Shown: piece by piece, positions 18,212 to 27,934 of the stretch
Layout: each line of letters opens with the position of its first letter
Numbering within the stretch: position 1 is the first letter of the stretch
IMG/VR virus record: IMGVR_UViG_3300015360_000023
Coordinates: 62,001 to 126,000 of that record
Origin: a virus
Strand: one strand, 5' to 3'
DNA: 64,000 nucleotides
Notes under the pieces: generated by a model
Databases searched by the model: none
Told to the model about the DNA's origin: nothing
Seen by the model: the letters and a program-made list of their open reading frames with translations, nothing else
Made by a program: the position numbers and the translations under genes

Positions 18212-21200
18212 ATGAGTTTTTTAGGCAAATTAGCTAATCAATTAAATAGCCAATTTTCTGTTGGTGAGAATCAGAATCATACACTAGACACTGACGGTCA
18301 AAAGTATGGTGTATTGGGGGATTTTGCCAAAAAATTCGATCATTCTTCTGAAAGAAGATATGTAGAAGAAGGATATCTTAGAAGAGATCCCTTCAATACA
18401 GACCCTAAGCAATTTGAAGTTCTTATGCAAGAACCAAATGCTACAGTTTTGGTTAAGAAGAGAATGTTTTCTTCTGTCAACGAAAACTATAGACCGGATT
18501 TCATGGATGCTGATGAAAAGTTGTATTTCAAAGCAATGAAGATCTTGTTTCAAAACAAGTGTCGCCAAATTTCAGCGTTAGAAAAACTATCTAAAATTCA
18601 GAAAATTACAGAGTCTGTTGGTAGTGTTGCTGACCAGCTTATGCCAATCATCATTAGCTTAAGTGATGAAGCTAATGCTGGGTTCCCTGATTTACTGGGT
18701 GGCGGCAAGAATGATTTATTTGGACAAATTAACAATCCAGGCGATGTTAGTAAATTTGCTAAGGTAATAGATAGAGTTAGAAGAGTCTATGCTTTCAATA
18801 CGACTAATAGTTTAACAACCTGGATCACCGATCCCACCAACATGTTTCAATCTCAGTTCGGACAAGGTACTGGAGTTATTGAGATAACTAATTTCACTAA
18901 TCTAAATACTTCTGCGACCCTTGATATTAAAACTCCAGGTAACTTTAGCTTAAACATAGTGGATCCTTATGAAGCTATGTTAATTACTGAATATGATATT
19001 GAAAGAGCATTGAGTGATGCCACTAATTCTTTTTATAATCATAAGATTTTCCAATTCGGTAAGAATAGCGCAGATCAAATTATTGCCGATACTACTACAA
19101 GATTAAATCAGCTTAGAGCTTTAAGAAAAGTAAGTCCAATTAGTTTTAAGATCAACCCTGATACCTTATTAGGCCGCAGAGTTGTTGCCGTTGTAGATCG
19201 ACAGGGGCTTGAAATTCCGTTTAACTATAATGGTGGCGGAACAGGTGGTGGCGGTGCGAGCGCATCGTCTTTTGCTGGTATTGGCGGACTTGGCGGAGGC
19301 GTAGACGTTTCTGATGCATATCTTATTCATGGAGAGATTCTAGGTCTTGATGGATTAGATACAGAGCGTAAGGGACATCTTGGTCCAGATAGCAATATCA
19401 AGGCGCTATTCCCAGAATCAGAACTATCTGTATTCGGCAGATTGGTTACAGCTATTTTTAGCAAGCTCTCTCTTGAGGCTAATTCACGCGGAGCTTTCGT
19501 AACAAGCAACAAACTTACTAACTATGCTCGTCGTAAGCTTAGATTCAATTTTTCTGGTAAGCTTATTATTCAACCAATGGATACAGTTCATATTTATATG
19601 AACTCCAAAAGTAGATTTGATGGCAAGCTACTTAGCGGATTGAATAATATGTTCACTGGAGCAGGGATTCTTCAAAATCTAAATAAGACTATTACTGATT
19701 TAAAAAATTCTTTTGATACTGTTTTTAATCCGGGAGGCAGCGTTAATCTACAAGTAGAGAAAGCAGCTTTCGTTGGTTCAGATTTTCCTAATTATTTATG
19801 GTCAGTTATTAGAAATCAGTTCGTAAATGAAAAAGAAGGTACTCATGTTTTCGCAGGTATCGTCCAAGGCGCATCAGATAGTTGGAGTGATGGTAAGTTT
19901 ACTGTCTCTGTAAATGGAACCGATAATAGTGGCTATTTTGAAATGGGTAAAATAAATTTTAAACCAAGTTCAGATGTATTCAATGGGTCACTGTTTGATC
20001 CATTAACCCCTTTTAAATCAAAATTTGATTCTATTAGCAGTGTAGGCGGCGGGGACTCTCCAACTTTATTACTTGAAAATCAATATTTGCTTGGGACATC
20101 TCAAGATTCAGACTCGGCTCTTGTGAAATTTAAGCTTGGTCCAAATGCAGGAAAGCCTGCCCGCTCAGATAATGTCGATCAAGATGTTCATATTGATGAA
20201 TCAACTCGCGCCTTGAGTAAAGTTTTTTATGCCCCTGATGGGTTGGTCTATAAATGGAAAGAGGGTATTGGTACATTAGTTCAATTTGGGAGTTCTATTG
20301 AGGCAAATAATCCAAATAGAGTTGGTAATCAATCTATTGGTAAAGAACCATTTGCTGGTCAAGATATAATGAATGTTTTGTCTTTGTTAATTACGGCGCA
20401 GCCCTATAACTTTGCCAATTATTGGAAAGCGGTTTCCAATTTTGATGGGTTCCAAAGAGACCCTCAGAGTCAACAAGATTCTGCCTATTCTTTTTTTGAT
20501 TCTTTAAAACGCGATCTTGCTAAAAGTAATTCTGTTTGGGGCAACTTTATTCCATTTAAAACACTATCTATTAGTGAAGAGTCATTTGCTGGTATGATGA
20601 GTTCTCAATTTTCATACGTAAGAGATAATAAAGATTTAGATGCCAAGCTTAAAAAGCTTGCCGACGCTAAGGCTGCCGCACGTATATTTGCAAATGGAAA
20701 AGCTATTGCAACTGCTGATACAAGCAAATATAATGCAAATCAACTTCAAGCTCAGGCAGAAGCTGATAAACTTGAAGAAGATACGACTGCTCTGATTGCG
20801 CGTCTCCAAGAAGGTGATAAATTCAACAACTCAAGAACGCAATTTGGTAGTGATGTATCATATGATTTTAATGAGTTTCTAAATGCAGGAAATCCTAATA
20901 AGCAATTATCAGATGCAGCCACTCGTAGATTACTTAGACGACAAATAAATTATTTGACTCGTAGAATGTCTTACAACGTAAGGGCTAATGAAGATAAAAA
21001 TCTTTTCATTGTAGATGATTCTTACGATAAAGATTATGATATCGCCGCTTTTGAACAATCATTAAATAGTGAAGGCCTTAAGCTTTTCAATAATGAATTT
21101 AACAGTGTTAAAGAAAAGATTGTACAAACTGCCGACCTTCTTAATATGGAGGTATTTGCTGATACACAGGGGCACATCCGTGTACGCTCGCCTCAGTATA

Positions 21201-23368
21201 ATAGAATGCCAGGCTCTATTTTCTATAGAATGATGTTTCTAAAAAAGTCTACAGGATTACAGGTATTTCCTCAATTTCTAGATGATTTGTTTGGAGATCA
21301 GATAAAGACACTTACACAGAGAGTTGAAATTTTAGAAGACCAAATCAGATTAGATTGCGCAATATTAGGTATTGGTTCGGCTGCCGATGGTACTCCCGAT
21401 CCAGATTTTATTGCAGATGGGAAGGCTGTTGCCTTTCTTACCAATTCAAAAGCAACATCAAATAAAGGTGAGCCATTTAACTTTATCTCTAATACTAATG
21501 GAGTTATTACAGATATAATTACTGCTTTAGATGCTGCCCACCCTTTAACTAGGGAAGAGCTAAAGCATAATGAAACTTTTGCAAATATAACAAATCAAGT
21601 TACAAAAGTAAGTCAGATATTTCCTAATACACAGAGATTTCAAGTAGTGTTAGATGCCATCATAACTACTAAATTAGCACTGGCAGGATATGGTATTCAA
21701 GATATCACTCCATTTAATAATAACAATCGTATTGATAAATTGATTCAAAGAATTCAAAATAAGTCAGGTCAGAAAATTTCTAGAACTGCCTTCATAAATG
21801 CCAATGACATTTTTAATAATGGGCAACCTGCCGCTTCAGCCGGGCCATCCATTGACGTCTTTAAAGTAACTGAGGAGTTGGCTGATAAAATTGCCGATCG
21901 CCAAAGGGCTCTCAAATTATTATTCTCTGCCGTTACAAATGCAGTTGAAGCTCGTTCTTTGGATGATGACAGTAGCACAGCCAGCAGGCTATTAACGCCA
22001 GGCGTATATGGTAATTCTCATACTCCAGAAATCTTTGAACATATGATCGAAGATGAAACCTATGACGATTATGGTCCTGGTTCTGGTAAGCGATACATCA
22101 TTAAACGCGCCCAAATTAGAAGCTTAAATATCAGTGAGACTCCACCAGATTATACCTCAATAACTGTTATTGGACAGATGAATCCACTTAATCCAAATAG
22201 TACTTTACCATCCGATCTGAATGTATTTCCTGGTGGCGGCAATAGCATGGTAAGTGCTTCAGCTATTGATTATGATACATGGAGAAATTATGGGTTCAGA
22301 GAGCAGTCTCCACTTAATCTTCCGTTTCTAAGTGATCCAAATACACAATGTGCTCCTTACGCTAGTATGATGTTAAGCCGCGCTCGCCGTAATATTTTAA
22401 GAGGCTCAGTTACTATTTCTGGTAATGAATTTATGCAGCCAGGAGAAGTTATTTTCTTGGAAGATAGAGGAATGTTATTTTATGTTTCTTCCGTCAAACA
22501 TAATTTTCAATTTGGTAGTTCATTTACTACAACACTTGATTTAACTTATGGTCATACTCCTGGAGAATACATTCCAACTCCACTTGATATTGTTGGAAAA
22601 ATTCTTTATAAGAACAGAGATGTTGCCGGATTTGCTGTTCAAAGACAATCAAGCTCTACTAATGATAAAGATATTGGAATTGTTTTAAGAGATCCAAAAT
22701 CTCTTAAGCCATTTAATAAAGGTGGAGATCCAAAAGAAACTGTAACTGCTTTTAGTGCCGCTAATACCGCCACTATTAACAACATACTTTATACAGCAGC
22801 CTATTTGATTAATGCAAATAATACTAAAGGTAACAACATCAAGGCAACTGCGGAACTTAGAATTTATTTTGATAAAAGCAATACCCTTGATTCGGATCTT
22901 GAAACATTTGCTGGTGAAGTAATGACTTCATTAACTGTTGCGGGTCAAGGACCAAAACAAAGTTATAATAAAAATGACGGAACTTCAAGTAATCCTGTTT
23001 TATCTAAAGATAGCGTAAAGGTAGTGCCGGTTGATTTGGCAGATGAAGCAGTTTTTAATTCACCATCTCAAAAAGCAATTGATGCTTGTAGAAACTATCT
23101 CTCTATGGCCAGTATGGCTGGTGGGGGAGCTTCTTCACCAGGCGCCCCAAGTGCCAGTGGATTTGGCTCAGCTTTAGCTGGCCTAGGCTCCGCACTTACT
23201 TCTAACCCATTTTCATCTAGTGGTGGTGATCCAGTTAAGTCTGGAGATAAAGAAAATTCATTAAAACAAAGAGCGCAGTTAAAAACCGTATTGTACAAAT
23301 ATATAGTAGATATCTGGATCAAGTTTGAAGAAGTTCCAGAAGCCGTAGCTAAGGCTCAAGGCAAATAA
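18212..23368 (+). CDS. Giant baseplate hub protein
   Basis: 1718 residues, AAGGA before the ATG. The best recognised part is near residues 1386-1465: Q-P-G-E-V-I-F-L-E-D, then F-Y-V-S-S-V-K-H-N-F and G-E-Y-I-P-T-P-L-D, the end of the barrel domain of gp27/gpD-type hubs in long-tailed phages. Large central portions are helical (about 820-960, with coiled-coil-like Ala/Lys/Asp sequence) and may be extra hub shell. The C-terminal 80 residues carry a Gly/Ser-rich segment. The spike gene overlaps its stop (TAATG), consistent with hub and spike being made together. Confidence 0.65.
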   Translation: MSFLGKLANQLNSQFSVGENQNHTLDTDGQKYGVLGDFAKKFDHSSERRYVEEGYLRRDPFNTDPKQFEVLMQEPNATVLVKKRMFSSVNENYRPDFMDADEKLYFKAMKILFQNKCRQISALEKLSKIQKITESVGSVADQLMPIIISLSDEANAGFPDLLGGGKNDLFGQINNPGDVSKFAKVIDRVRRVYAFNTTNSLTTWITDPTNMFQSQFGQGTGVIEITNFTNLNTSATLDIKTPGNFSLNIVDPYEAMLITEYDIERALSDATNSFYNHKIFQFGKNSADQIIADTTTRLNQLRALRKVSPISFKINPDTLLGRRVVAVVDRQGLEIPFNYNGGGTGGGGASASSFAGIGGLGGGVDVSDAYLIHGEILGLDGLDTERKGHLGPDSNIKALFPESELSVFGRLVTAIFSKLSLEANSRGAFVTSNKLTNYARRKLRFNFSGKLIIQPMDTVHIYMNSKSRFDGKLLSGLNNMFTGAGILQNLNKTITDLKNSFDTVFNPGGSVNLQVEKAAFVGSDFPNYLWSVIRNQFVNEKEGTHVFAGIVQGASDSWSDGKFTVSVNGTDNSGYFEMGKINFKPSSDVFNGSLFDPLTPFKSKFDSISSVGGGDSPTLLLENQYLLGTSQDSDSALVKFKLGPNAGKPARSDNVDQDVHIDESTRALSKVFYAPDGLVYKWKEGIGTLVQFGSSIEANNPNRVGNQSIGKEPFAGQDIMNVLSLLITAQPYNFANYWKAVSNFDGFQRDPQSQQDSAYSFFDSLKRDLAKSNSVWGNFIPFKTLSISEESFAGMMSSQFSYVRDNKDLDAKLKKLADAKAAARIFANGKAIATADTSKYNANQLQAQAEADKLEEDTTALIARLQEGDKFNNSRTQFGSDVSYDFNEFLNAGNPNKQLSDAATRRLLRRQINYLTRRMSYNVRANEDKNLFIVDDSYDKDYDIAAFEQSLNSEGLKLFNNEFNSVKEKIVQTADLLNMEVFADTQGHIRVRSPQYNRMPGSIFYRMMFLKKSTGLQVFPQFLDDLFGDQIKTLTQRVEILEDQIRLDCAILGIGSAADGTPDPDFIADGKAVAFLTNSKATSNKGEPFNFISNTNGVITDIITALDAAHPLTREELKHNETFANITNQVTKVSQIFPNTQRFQVVLDAIITTKLALAGYGIQDITPFNNNNRIDKLIQRIQNKSGQKISRTAFINANDIFNNGQPAASAGPSIDVFKVTEELADKIADRQRALKLLFSAVTNAVEARSLDDDSSTASRLLTPGVYGNSHTPEIFEHMIEDETYDDYGPGSGKRYIIKRAQIRSLNISETPPDYTSITVIGQMNPLNPNSTLPSDLNVFPGGGNSMVSASAIDYDTWRNYGFREQSPLNLPFLSDPNTQCAPYASMMLSRARRNILRGSVTISGNEFMQPGEVIFLEDRGMLFYVSSVKHNFQFGSSFTTTLDLTYGHTPGEYIPTPLDIVGKILYKNRDVAGFAVQRQSSSTNDKDIGIVLRDPKSLKPFNKGGDPKETVTAFSAANTATINNILYTAAYLINANNTKGNNIKATAELRIYFDKSNTLDSDLETFAGEVMTSLTVAGQGPKQSYNKNDGTSSNPVLSKDSVKVVPVDLADEAVFNSPSQKAIDACRNYLSMASMAGGGASSPGAPSASGFGSALAGLGSALTSNPFSSSGGDPVKSGDKENSLKQRAQLKTVLYKYIVDIWIKFEEVPEAVAKAQGK

Positions 23369-25389
23369 TGACTAATCCTAATAAATTAAACGAAGAGGTT
23401 GGCCTATTACGAAGAGGCTGGATTCATGCTTTTAATGAAGCAAAGGGAAAGATCTTTGTCAAGCTTCTTAACTCACCTGTCTCTGGTAGTAACCCGCCAG
23501 TAACCGTTGATGCTCCTCATGGTTTATTTTATAATAATGGTATTTATGTTGGCACCGCCCCAGATATAGGCACGCCCGTTGTTGTAGGCTTGGGTAGTGG
23601 TGGTGAATATTACTTCGTATCATTCTTGTCTGAAAATAAAAATAAAGTTCCTACTTTAACGCCAGGCGAATTGCTTATTAGTTCTAATGATAGAACAAGA
23701 ATAACTCTCAACACATCTAACCATATTACTATTGGTTCAGATGGAAATAAAATTCAAATAAACACTACTCAAAATTATATGAGTAGAAATTTCCATAACG
23801 ATTATAAGTTTACTCAAGCCAGTAGAAAAATAGATGGCGTGATTAAGAGAGACTTAATTAGGAATACAAATTTCAGTCAAAATTCCAAGTTGGAAGGAAC
23901 TGGGTACGAACCAGAGTATCACATTATCTCAATGGATCCAACGGTTACCTCTTCTCCAATTATTTCTGGCTCAAGTAAGAATCCTCCTTTCGTAGAAAAT
24001 AGAGAAACCATTTATGAGTTTCAATATAAATCTAATATTGCAGACGATCTAAATGAGTCTACTATTTATTCAGACACTGGAACCAAAAAAAGAAAAGACT
24101 ATAGCTATCCAAGCCGCCGAGTCAGCAGAGCAGATACTCTTAGTTTAAGCTTAGTTTCTCCAAATTATTTGATGGAAAGCATCAAGGGAACTGTTGTAGA
24201 TATCTTTGGTAATATTTTAGATTTAAATAGATTTCCATTACCTATTGGTAAAGATCAAAACACTATTAAGTCTGATAAGAGTACTGACAAAGTTAAATCT
24301 TTTCTAAATATCAAGGCTCTTCAAAGAAAAAGTTTAGCGTATCATTTTGAAATCAATACTAGAAAAGATTTAAGCGGAAAGAGCGGTACCGTTGCTCTAC
24401 CAGATATTACTTCTAGCAAAGACTACGCAAGAGATAGAAGTCGCTTTTTCATTGATATTGATAAAGAAGGGCAGTTTAAAATTAATGTTCCAGCTTCTAG
24501 CGAGGCCGGTAATATTCCATTACTAACTCGTTATGAAAACTATTCTACATATGGACCAGAAGACAATGGTAATCCAGATAAGATAGTTCAATTGGAAAAT
24601 AATCAGGATATTTTCCATGATTGTTTTGGTGCTCAGGCTATTAAGCCAGTTCCAAAAGGATTTCAGCCAATAGATAAAGATAATCGAAGAGGCTCTATCG
24701 CATTAAAAACGGGAGATGGTGCCAACGCCGCTCCTAAGGACAGACTTACTAATCAGCACATTAGTCATGGTATGGTTTACCATGACATTCTTCAGACATG
24801 CTTCGTTCATCAAAACAATGATTATTTGAACTTTCAAGCAGGTGAAGTTATCCCATTAACTGTAGATTTATCTACTATTAAGAAACTTGAAAATATTGTT
24901 TCTCCTACTATAATTACGTCTGGAAACAGCGCTAATGGTGGTGGAAGAAGTGGCTCTATTAATTTCGATGGTTCTATTGAATTAAACATTGGAGCTAACA
25001 CTGTTGATAGGCAATCAGTATGGCTTGATACCGCAGGTGGTATGGTAGCAAATATTGGACGAGATAAAAATGGAAGAAGTATTATTGCAGCTACAGGAGG
25101 AGATGTCTTTCTTCAAATTGGTGGATTTGGAATCGCAGCAGATAGTAGATTCACTGAAGACAATAATATCAAAGAAGGTGTTCTAGATCTAAGAATAATG
25201 GGTTCTGGAGGCTATTGCCATATGCTTCGAATTGATAGTCAGGGTGTAACTGTTTTGACTCCAGGAGCATTAAGAATACATTCTAAAAAAGATATGACGC
25301 TTACTTCAGATAAAAACATTAGAATTGAATGCAACACACTTATTCTACAAGAAAGAATGCATTTGAAAGGCTTCGGAGGATCATCATGA
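23368..25389 (+). CDS. Baseplate central spike (gp5/VgrG-like), no lysozyme domain
   Basis: 673 residues, start overlapping the hub stop. An N-terminal OB-like segment (about 15-90, with P-V-V-V-G-L-G-S-G-G-E-Y-Y-F) is followed by variable sequence and a C-terminal region (about 535-670) of short regular strands: S-I-E-L-N-I-G-A, then S-V-W-L-D-T-A-G-G, then R-I-H-S-K-K-D-M-T-L. This is the triple-stranded beta-helix arrangement of gp5 and VgrG membrane-puncturing spikes. No lysozyme or other hydrolase signature was found between them. It would pierce the outer membrane when the sheath contracts. Confidence 0.65.
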   Translation: MTNPNKLNEEVGLLRRGWIHAFNEAKGKIFVKLLNSPVSGSNPPVTVDAPHGLFYNNGIYVGTAPDIGTPVVVGLGSGGEYYFVSFLSENKNKVPTLTPGELLISSNDRTRITLNTSNHITIGSDGNKIQINTTQNYMSRNFHNDYKFTQASRKIDGVIKRDLIRNTNFSQNSKLEGTGYEPEYHIISMDPTVTSSPIISGSSKNPPFVENRETIYEFQYKSNIADDLNESTIYSDTGTKKRKDYSYPSRRVSRADTLSLSLVSPNYLMESIKGTVVDIFGNILDLNRFPLPIGKDQNTIKSDKSTDKVKSFLNIKALQRKSLAYHFEINTRKDLSGKSGTVALPDITSSKDYARDRSRFFIDIDKEGQFKINVPASSEAGNIPLLTRYENYSTYGPEDNGNPDKIVQLENNQDIFHDCFGAQAIKPVPKGFQPIDKDNRRGSIALKTGDGANAAPKDRLTNQHISHGMVYHDILQTCFVHQNNDYLNFQAGEVIPLTVDLSTIKKLENIVSPTIITSGNSANGGGRSGSINFDGSIELNIGANTVDRQSVWLDTAGGMVANIGRDKNGRSIIAATGGDVFLQIGGFGIAADSRFTEDNNIKEGVLDLRIMGSGGYCHMLRIDSQGVTVLTPGALRIHSKKDMTLTSDKNIRIECNTLILQERMHLKGFGGSS

Positions 25390-25742
25390 AAAAATTGAAT
25401 ATCGTTATTTATAACAAACTACTTGCTCAGGCCGAAGAGGCTAAAGCACAAGGCCTTACTAAGTTGGCCTCCGGAATTTTAGAAGCCATTGGATCTCATC
25501 CCAATGAAGAAGAATCTGAATACTCTTATAAGCAACTTCAGGATGATGTTCATCGAGATTTATGGAAAGTAGCTAGTCGTTTATTACATTATTACGACGT
25601 TCAAAGTTTAGATGCAGAAAAGATTGATGCCGAGATTCTTGTTTGGGCATCTAAGTTAGTCGATGGCCTAGAAGAAACTATTGGAGTAGACGAAGTCTTA
25701 GTGGGTGCACTGGAGCCAAAAGTTCCAGGACAAGATAAGTAA
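25386..25742 (+). CDS. Small helical baseplate-operon protein, unknown
   Basis: 118 residues from the ATG at 25386, which overlaps the spike stop (ATGA) and has GGAGG six bases upstream; an in-frame TTG further left (25329) would add residues inside the spike gene and is less likely. The protein is almost wholly helical and acidic at the end (L-L-A-Q-A-E-E-A-K-A, V-H-R-D-L-W-K-V-A). No family recognised. Its place between spike and other baseplate genes suggests a chaperone or minor baseplate part. Confidence 0.6.
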   Translation: MKKLNIVIYNKLLAQAEEAKAQGLTKLASGILEAIGSHPNEEESEYSYKQLQDDVHRDLWKVASRLLHYYDVQSLDAEKIDAEILVWASKLVDGLEETIGVDEVLVGALEPKVPGQDK

Positions 25743-25762
25743 GTGATATATAAAGAAGTATA

Positions 25763-27934
25763 ATGAGTCCTTGTGATCCGAATGATGTATCAGTTAATGT
25801 TCCGGATGGCCCGAGTGGTCCAGCCATTCCTGGGTTTGGTACGCCTTTCGCATTAAAACTGCCCAATTTGAATCCTTTTCCAGATGGATTCCCTGAGAAC
25901 TTATTAGAGCTATTAGAGAAGTTACAATTTTTGATTCCACCGGGCGCCCTAAAAGCACCCTTGAATCCAAATTTCGGCAAAGATGTGTTCGATGCTATCA
26001 TGAAGCTATTGGACCAGTTCATGCCATTCTTAATGTTGTATAAATTCTTTCTTCCTATTCTGGAACTTATTATTTGTATTATTGAAGTGCTATGTGCCTT
26101 GATGAATCCATTCAAACTTATTAGAGCTTTGAATAGATTGTTTACTCGTTGTATTCCGGCCTTCTTGAATCTGTTTCCGATTTTTGCTTTAATTATTATG
26201 ATTATTTCTTTGTTGTTGCTTATCCTAGCACTCATCGAATACATTATCTCTCAAATCATTAAGCTCATCCTAATGATTCTAAGAAATATCAATGCGCTTA
26301 TCAAAGCCTTTGATGATGGTGACGAAGACGGTGTCTTAGCGATTGTTCAAAAGCTAGGATCTCTTCTATGTATGTTCCAAAATTTGTTTGTACTATTCTC
26401 TATTTTTAATATCATCATTCAGGTTATTAAAGATATTCTTTCCTTGCTATTCCATATTCCTCCTTGTGAAGATGGTGATCCAAGCGATGAAGATAACTGC
26501 TGTACTCCCGATGTATGTCCAGCCATTGTTAAGCAACAATATCAGAGATCCACTGGTCACTTCAGATATCTACCGCAGGTGTCTGTCGCCACATCCTTGT
26601 CGTTACCTGCCGCCTTTGGTGGTGCATTTAATTTTGATGTTCGTCCAGAGAGTATGCAGTTGTTCGATCTTGAACAAGGGTTAAATGAACAGTTCAGAAA
26701 TATCTTTGATGCTAATGATGTAACTATTTCTCCAAAGCCAGTCTTCTTCCCAACAGATGCGACGTACACCAATACGACTGATCCGCGTCAGGCCCCTTAT
26801 GTCATTGACATGAGAATGTACTACAATCCAGCAAGCTGGGGTCGTCAAGGTTCTGCTCGCTTTATCAAATTCACTAACTGTATATTGACTAAGGTTCCAA
26901 GCACATCATTAACTAACGGTGACTTATCTATTACGGATATTTATAATGCAGTTGGAATTCCAGCAGGCGGCATCGGCTTCGAAGATGACGGTAGCACTCT
27001 ATTTGGATTTGCTGCTGACGGAGTAACTCCAACGCTAATCCCAGCTACCCTTGAGAACTTTTTCCATATGCCGGGATTTGCTTCATCAAATCCACATCTA
27101 AAGATTACTGATGGGTACCAATTCAATAATGTTGAATATATTTTCAAGCCAAATATCGCTCCTCTTCTACAGAAGAACATCGTTACTCTTGGATGTGTTC
27201 CATCTATTGCAACCAATAGATCTTTTATCAATAATATCTTTGCTGGCGATATTGCCCTTAAAACTCAATTACTAGGCAGACTAGTTAATAGCCCTGCATT
27301 CCCAAGTCCCGCAGCCGCTCAAGAGTGTTTAGCTACCGCTATTACAGGCCTAAGAGCCAATATGACTGCCGCAGGAGTTGCGGTATTTCAGGCAACTTGC
27401 GATATCTGTCTTGATAAACTTAGAACAGATACTAATAATGCTTTAGGTCAAATGGTTGGAATTGGATTCGATCCATGTAAGAGCACAATCGTAGCCTCAC
27501 CAAGCCAGCAGTTCACCACATTGCCAATCGTAGTGACGGTCAACCTAAATGAAAGAAATGGTCTACCACTAAGTACCGGAGTTTCTACTATAGTTGGTAA
27601 TGACTTAGCGGCCCGTATTAAGGGTCACGTTACTTTTGGAAATGTTGGTAACTTTACTTATGATGGATACCAAGCATTCACTGCAAATATTACTAGCGCT
27701 ACGCCAGGTAATGGAACCCTAATGGTTTCTTTTGATAATCAAACTTTCTGTACTAACACTATTCCAGATGATGTTGATGTATCTCCTACTCACGACTTGC
27801 AAGAAATTCCATACAGATTCATTTACGCTCCATTCACTTTGGGCGGCGGAGTTGGTACGGGCGAAGGCGATACCGATGGCCAGCCAAGAAGAGATGCGGG
27901 TGACCAGGCCAAAGAGAGTGGCGGGGATAACTAA
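25763..27934 (+). CDS. Virion protein with long hydrophobic region, possible membrane channel
   Basis: 723 residues. After a Pro-rich N-terminus, three strongly hydrophobic blocks lie at about residues 86-113, 131-172 and 200-232; the second is over 40 residues of Ile/Leu/Phe, enough for two helices. Directly after comes a Cys-rich acidic stretch (four Cys in residues 235-252), then 450 residues of soluble mixed sequence with G-V-G-T-G-E-G at the end. Encoded inside the baseplate operon between spike and gp25-like genes, so probably a tail component; insertion in the host inner membrane during DNA delivery is a reasonable but unproven role. Confidence 0.5.
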   Translation: MSPCDPNDVSVNVPDGPSGPAIPGFGTPFALKLPNLNPFPDGFPENLLELLEKLQFLIPPGALKAPLNPNFGKDVFDAIMKLLDQFMPFLMLYKFFLPILELIICIIEVLCALMNPFKLIRALNRLFTRCIPAFLNLFPIFALIIMIISLLLLILALIEYIISQIIKLILMILRNINALIKAFDDGDEDGVLAIVQKLGSLLCMFQNLFVLFSIFNIIIQVIKDILSLLFHIPPCEDGDPSDEDNCCTPDVCPAIVKQQYQRSTGHFRYLPQVSVATSLSLPAAFGGAFNFDVRPESMQLFDLEQGLNEQFRNIFDANDVTISPKPVFFPTDATYTNTTDPRQAPYVIDMRMYYNPASWGRQGSARFIKFTNCILTKVPSTSLTNGDLSITDIYNAVGIPAGGIGFEDDGSTLFGFAADGVTPTLIPATLENFFHMPGFASSNPHLKITDGYQFNNVEYIFKPNIAPLLQKNIVTLGCVPSIATNRSFINNIFAGDIALKTQLLGRLVNSPAFPSPAAAQECLATAITGLRANMTAAGVAVFQATCDICLDKLRTDTNNALGQMVGIGFDPCKSTIVASPSQQFTTLPIVVTVNLNERNGLPLSTGVSTIVGNDLAARIKGHVTFGNVGNFTYDGYQAFTANITSATPGNGTLMVSFDNQTFCTNTIPDDVDVSPTHDLQEIPYRFIYAPFTLGGGVGTGEGDTDGQPRRDAGDQAKESGGDN

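Noticed and set aside
23368-25389. Lysozyme domain in the spike, as in T4 gp5
   Set aside because: No Glu/Asp/Thr lysozyme signature or other hydrolase motif was found between OB-like and beta-helix parts.
25678-26244. Minus-strand open frame of 188 codons opposite the hydrophobic virion protein
   Set aside because: Its length follows from the low-complexity hydrophobic coding region on the other strand; no ribosome site or motif.
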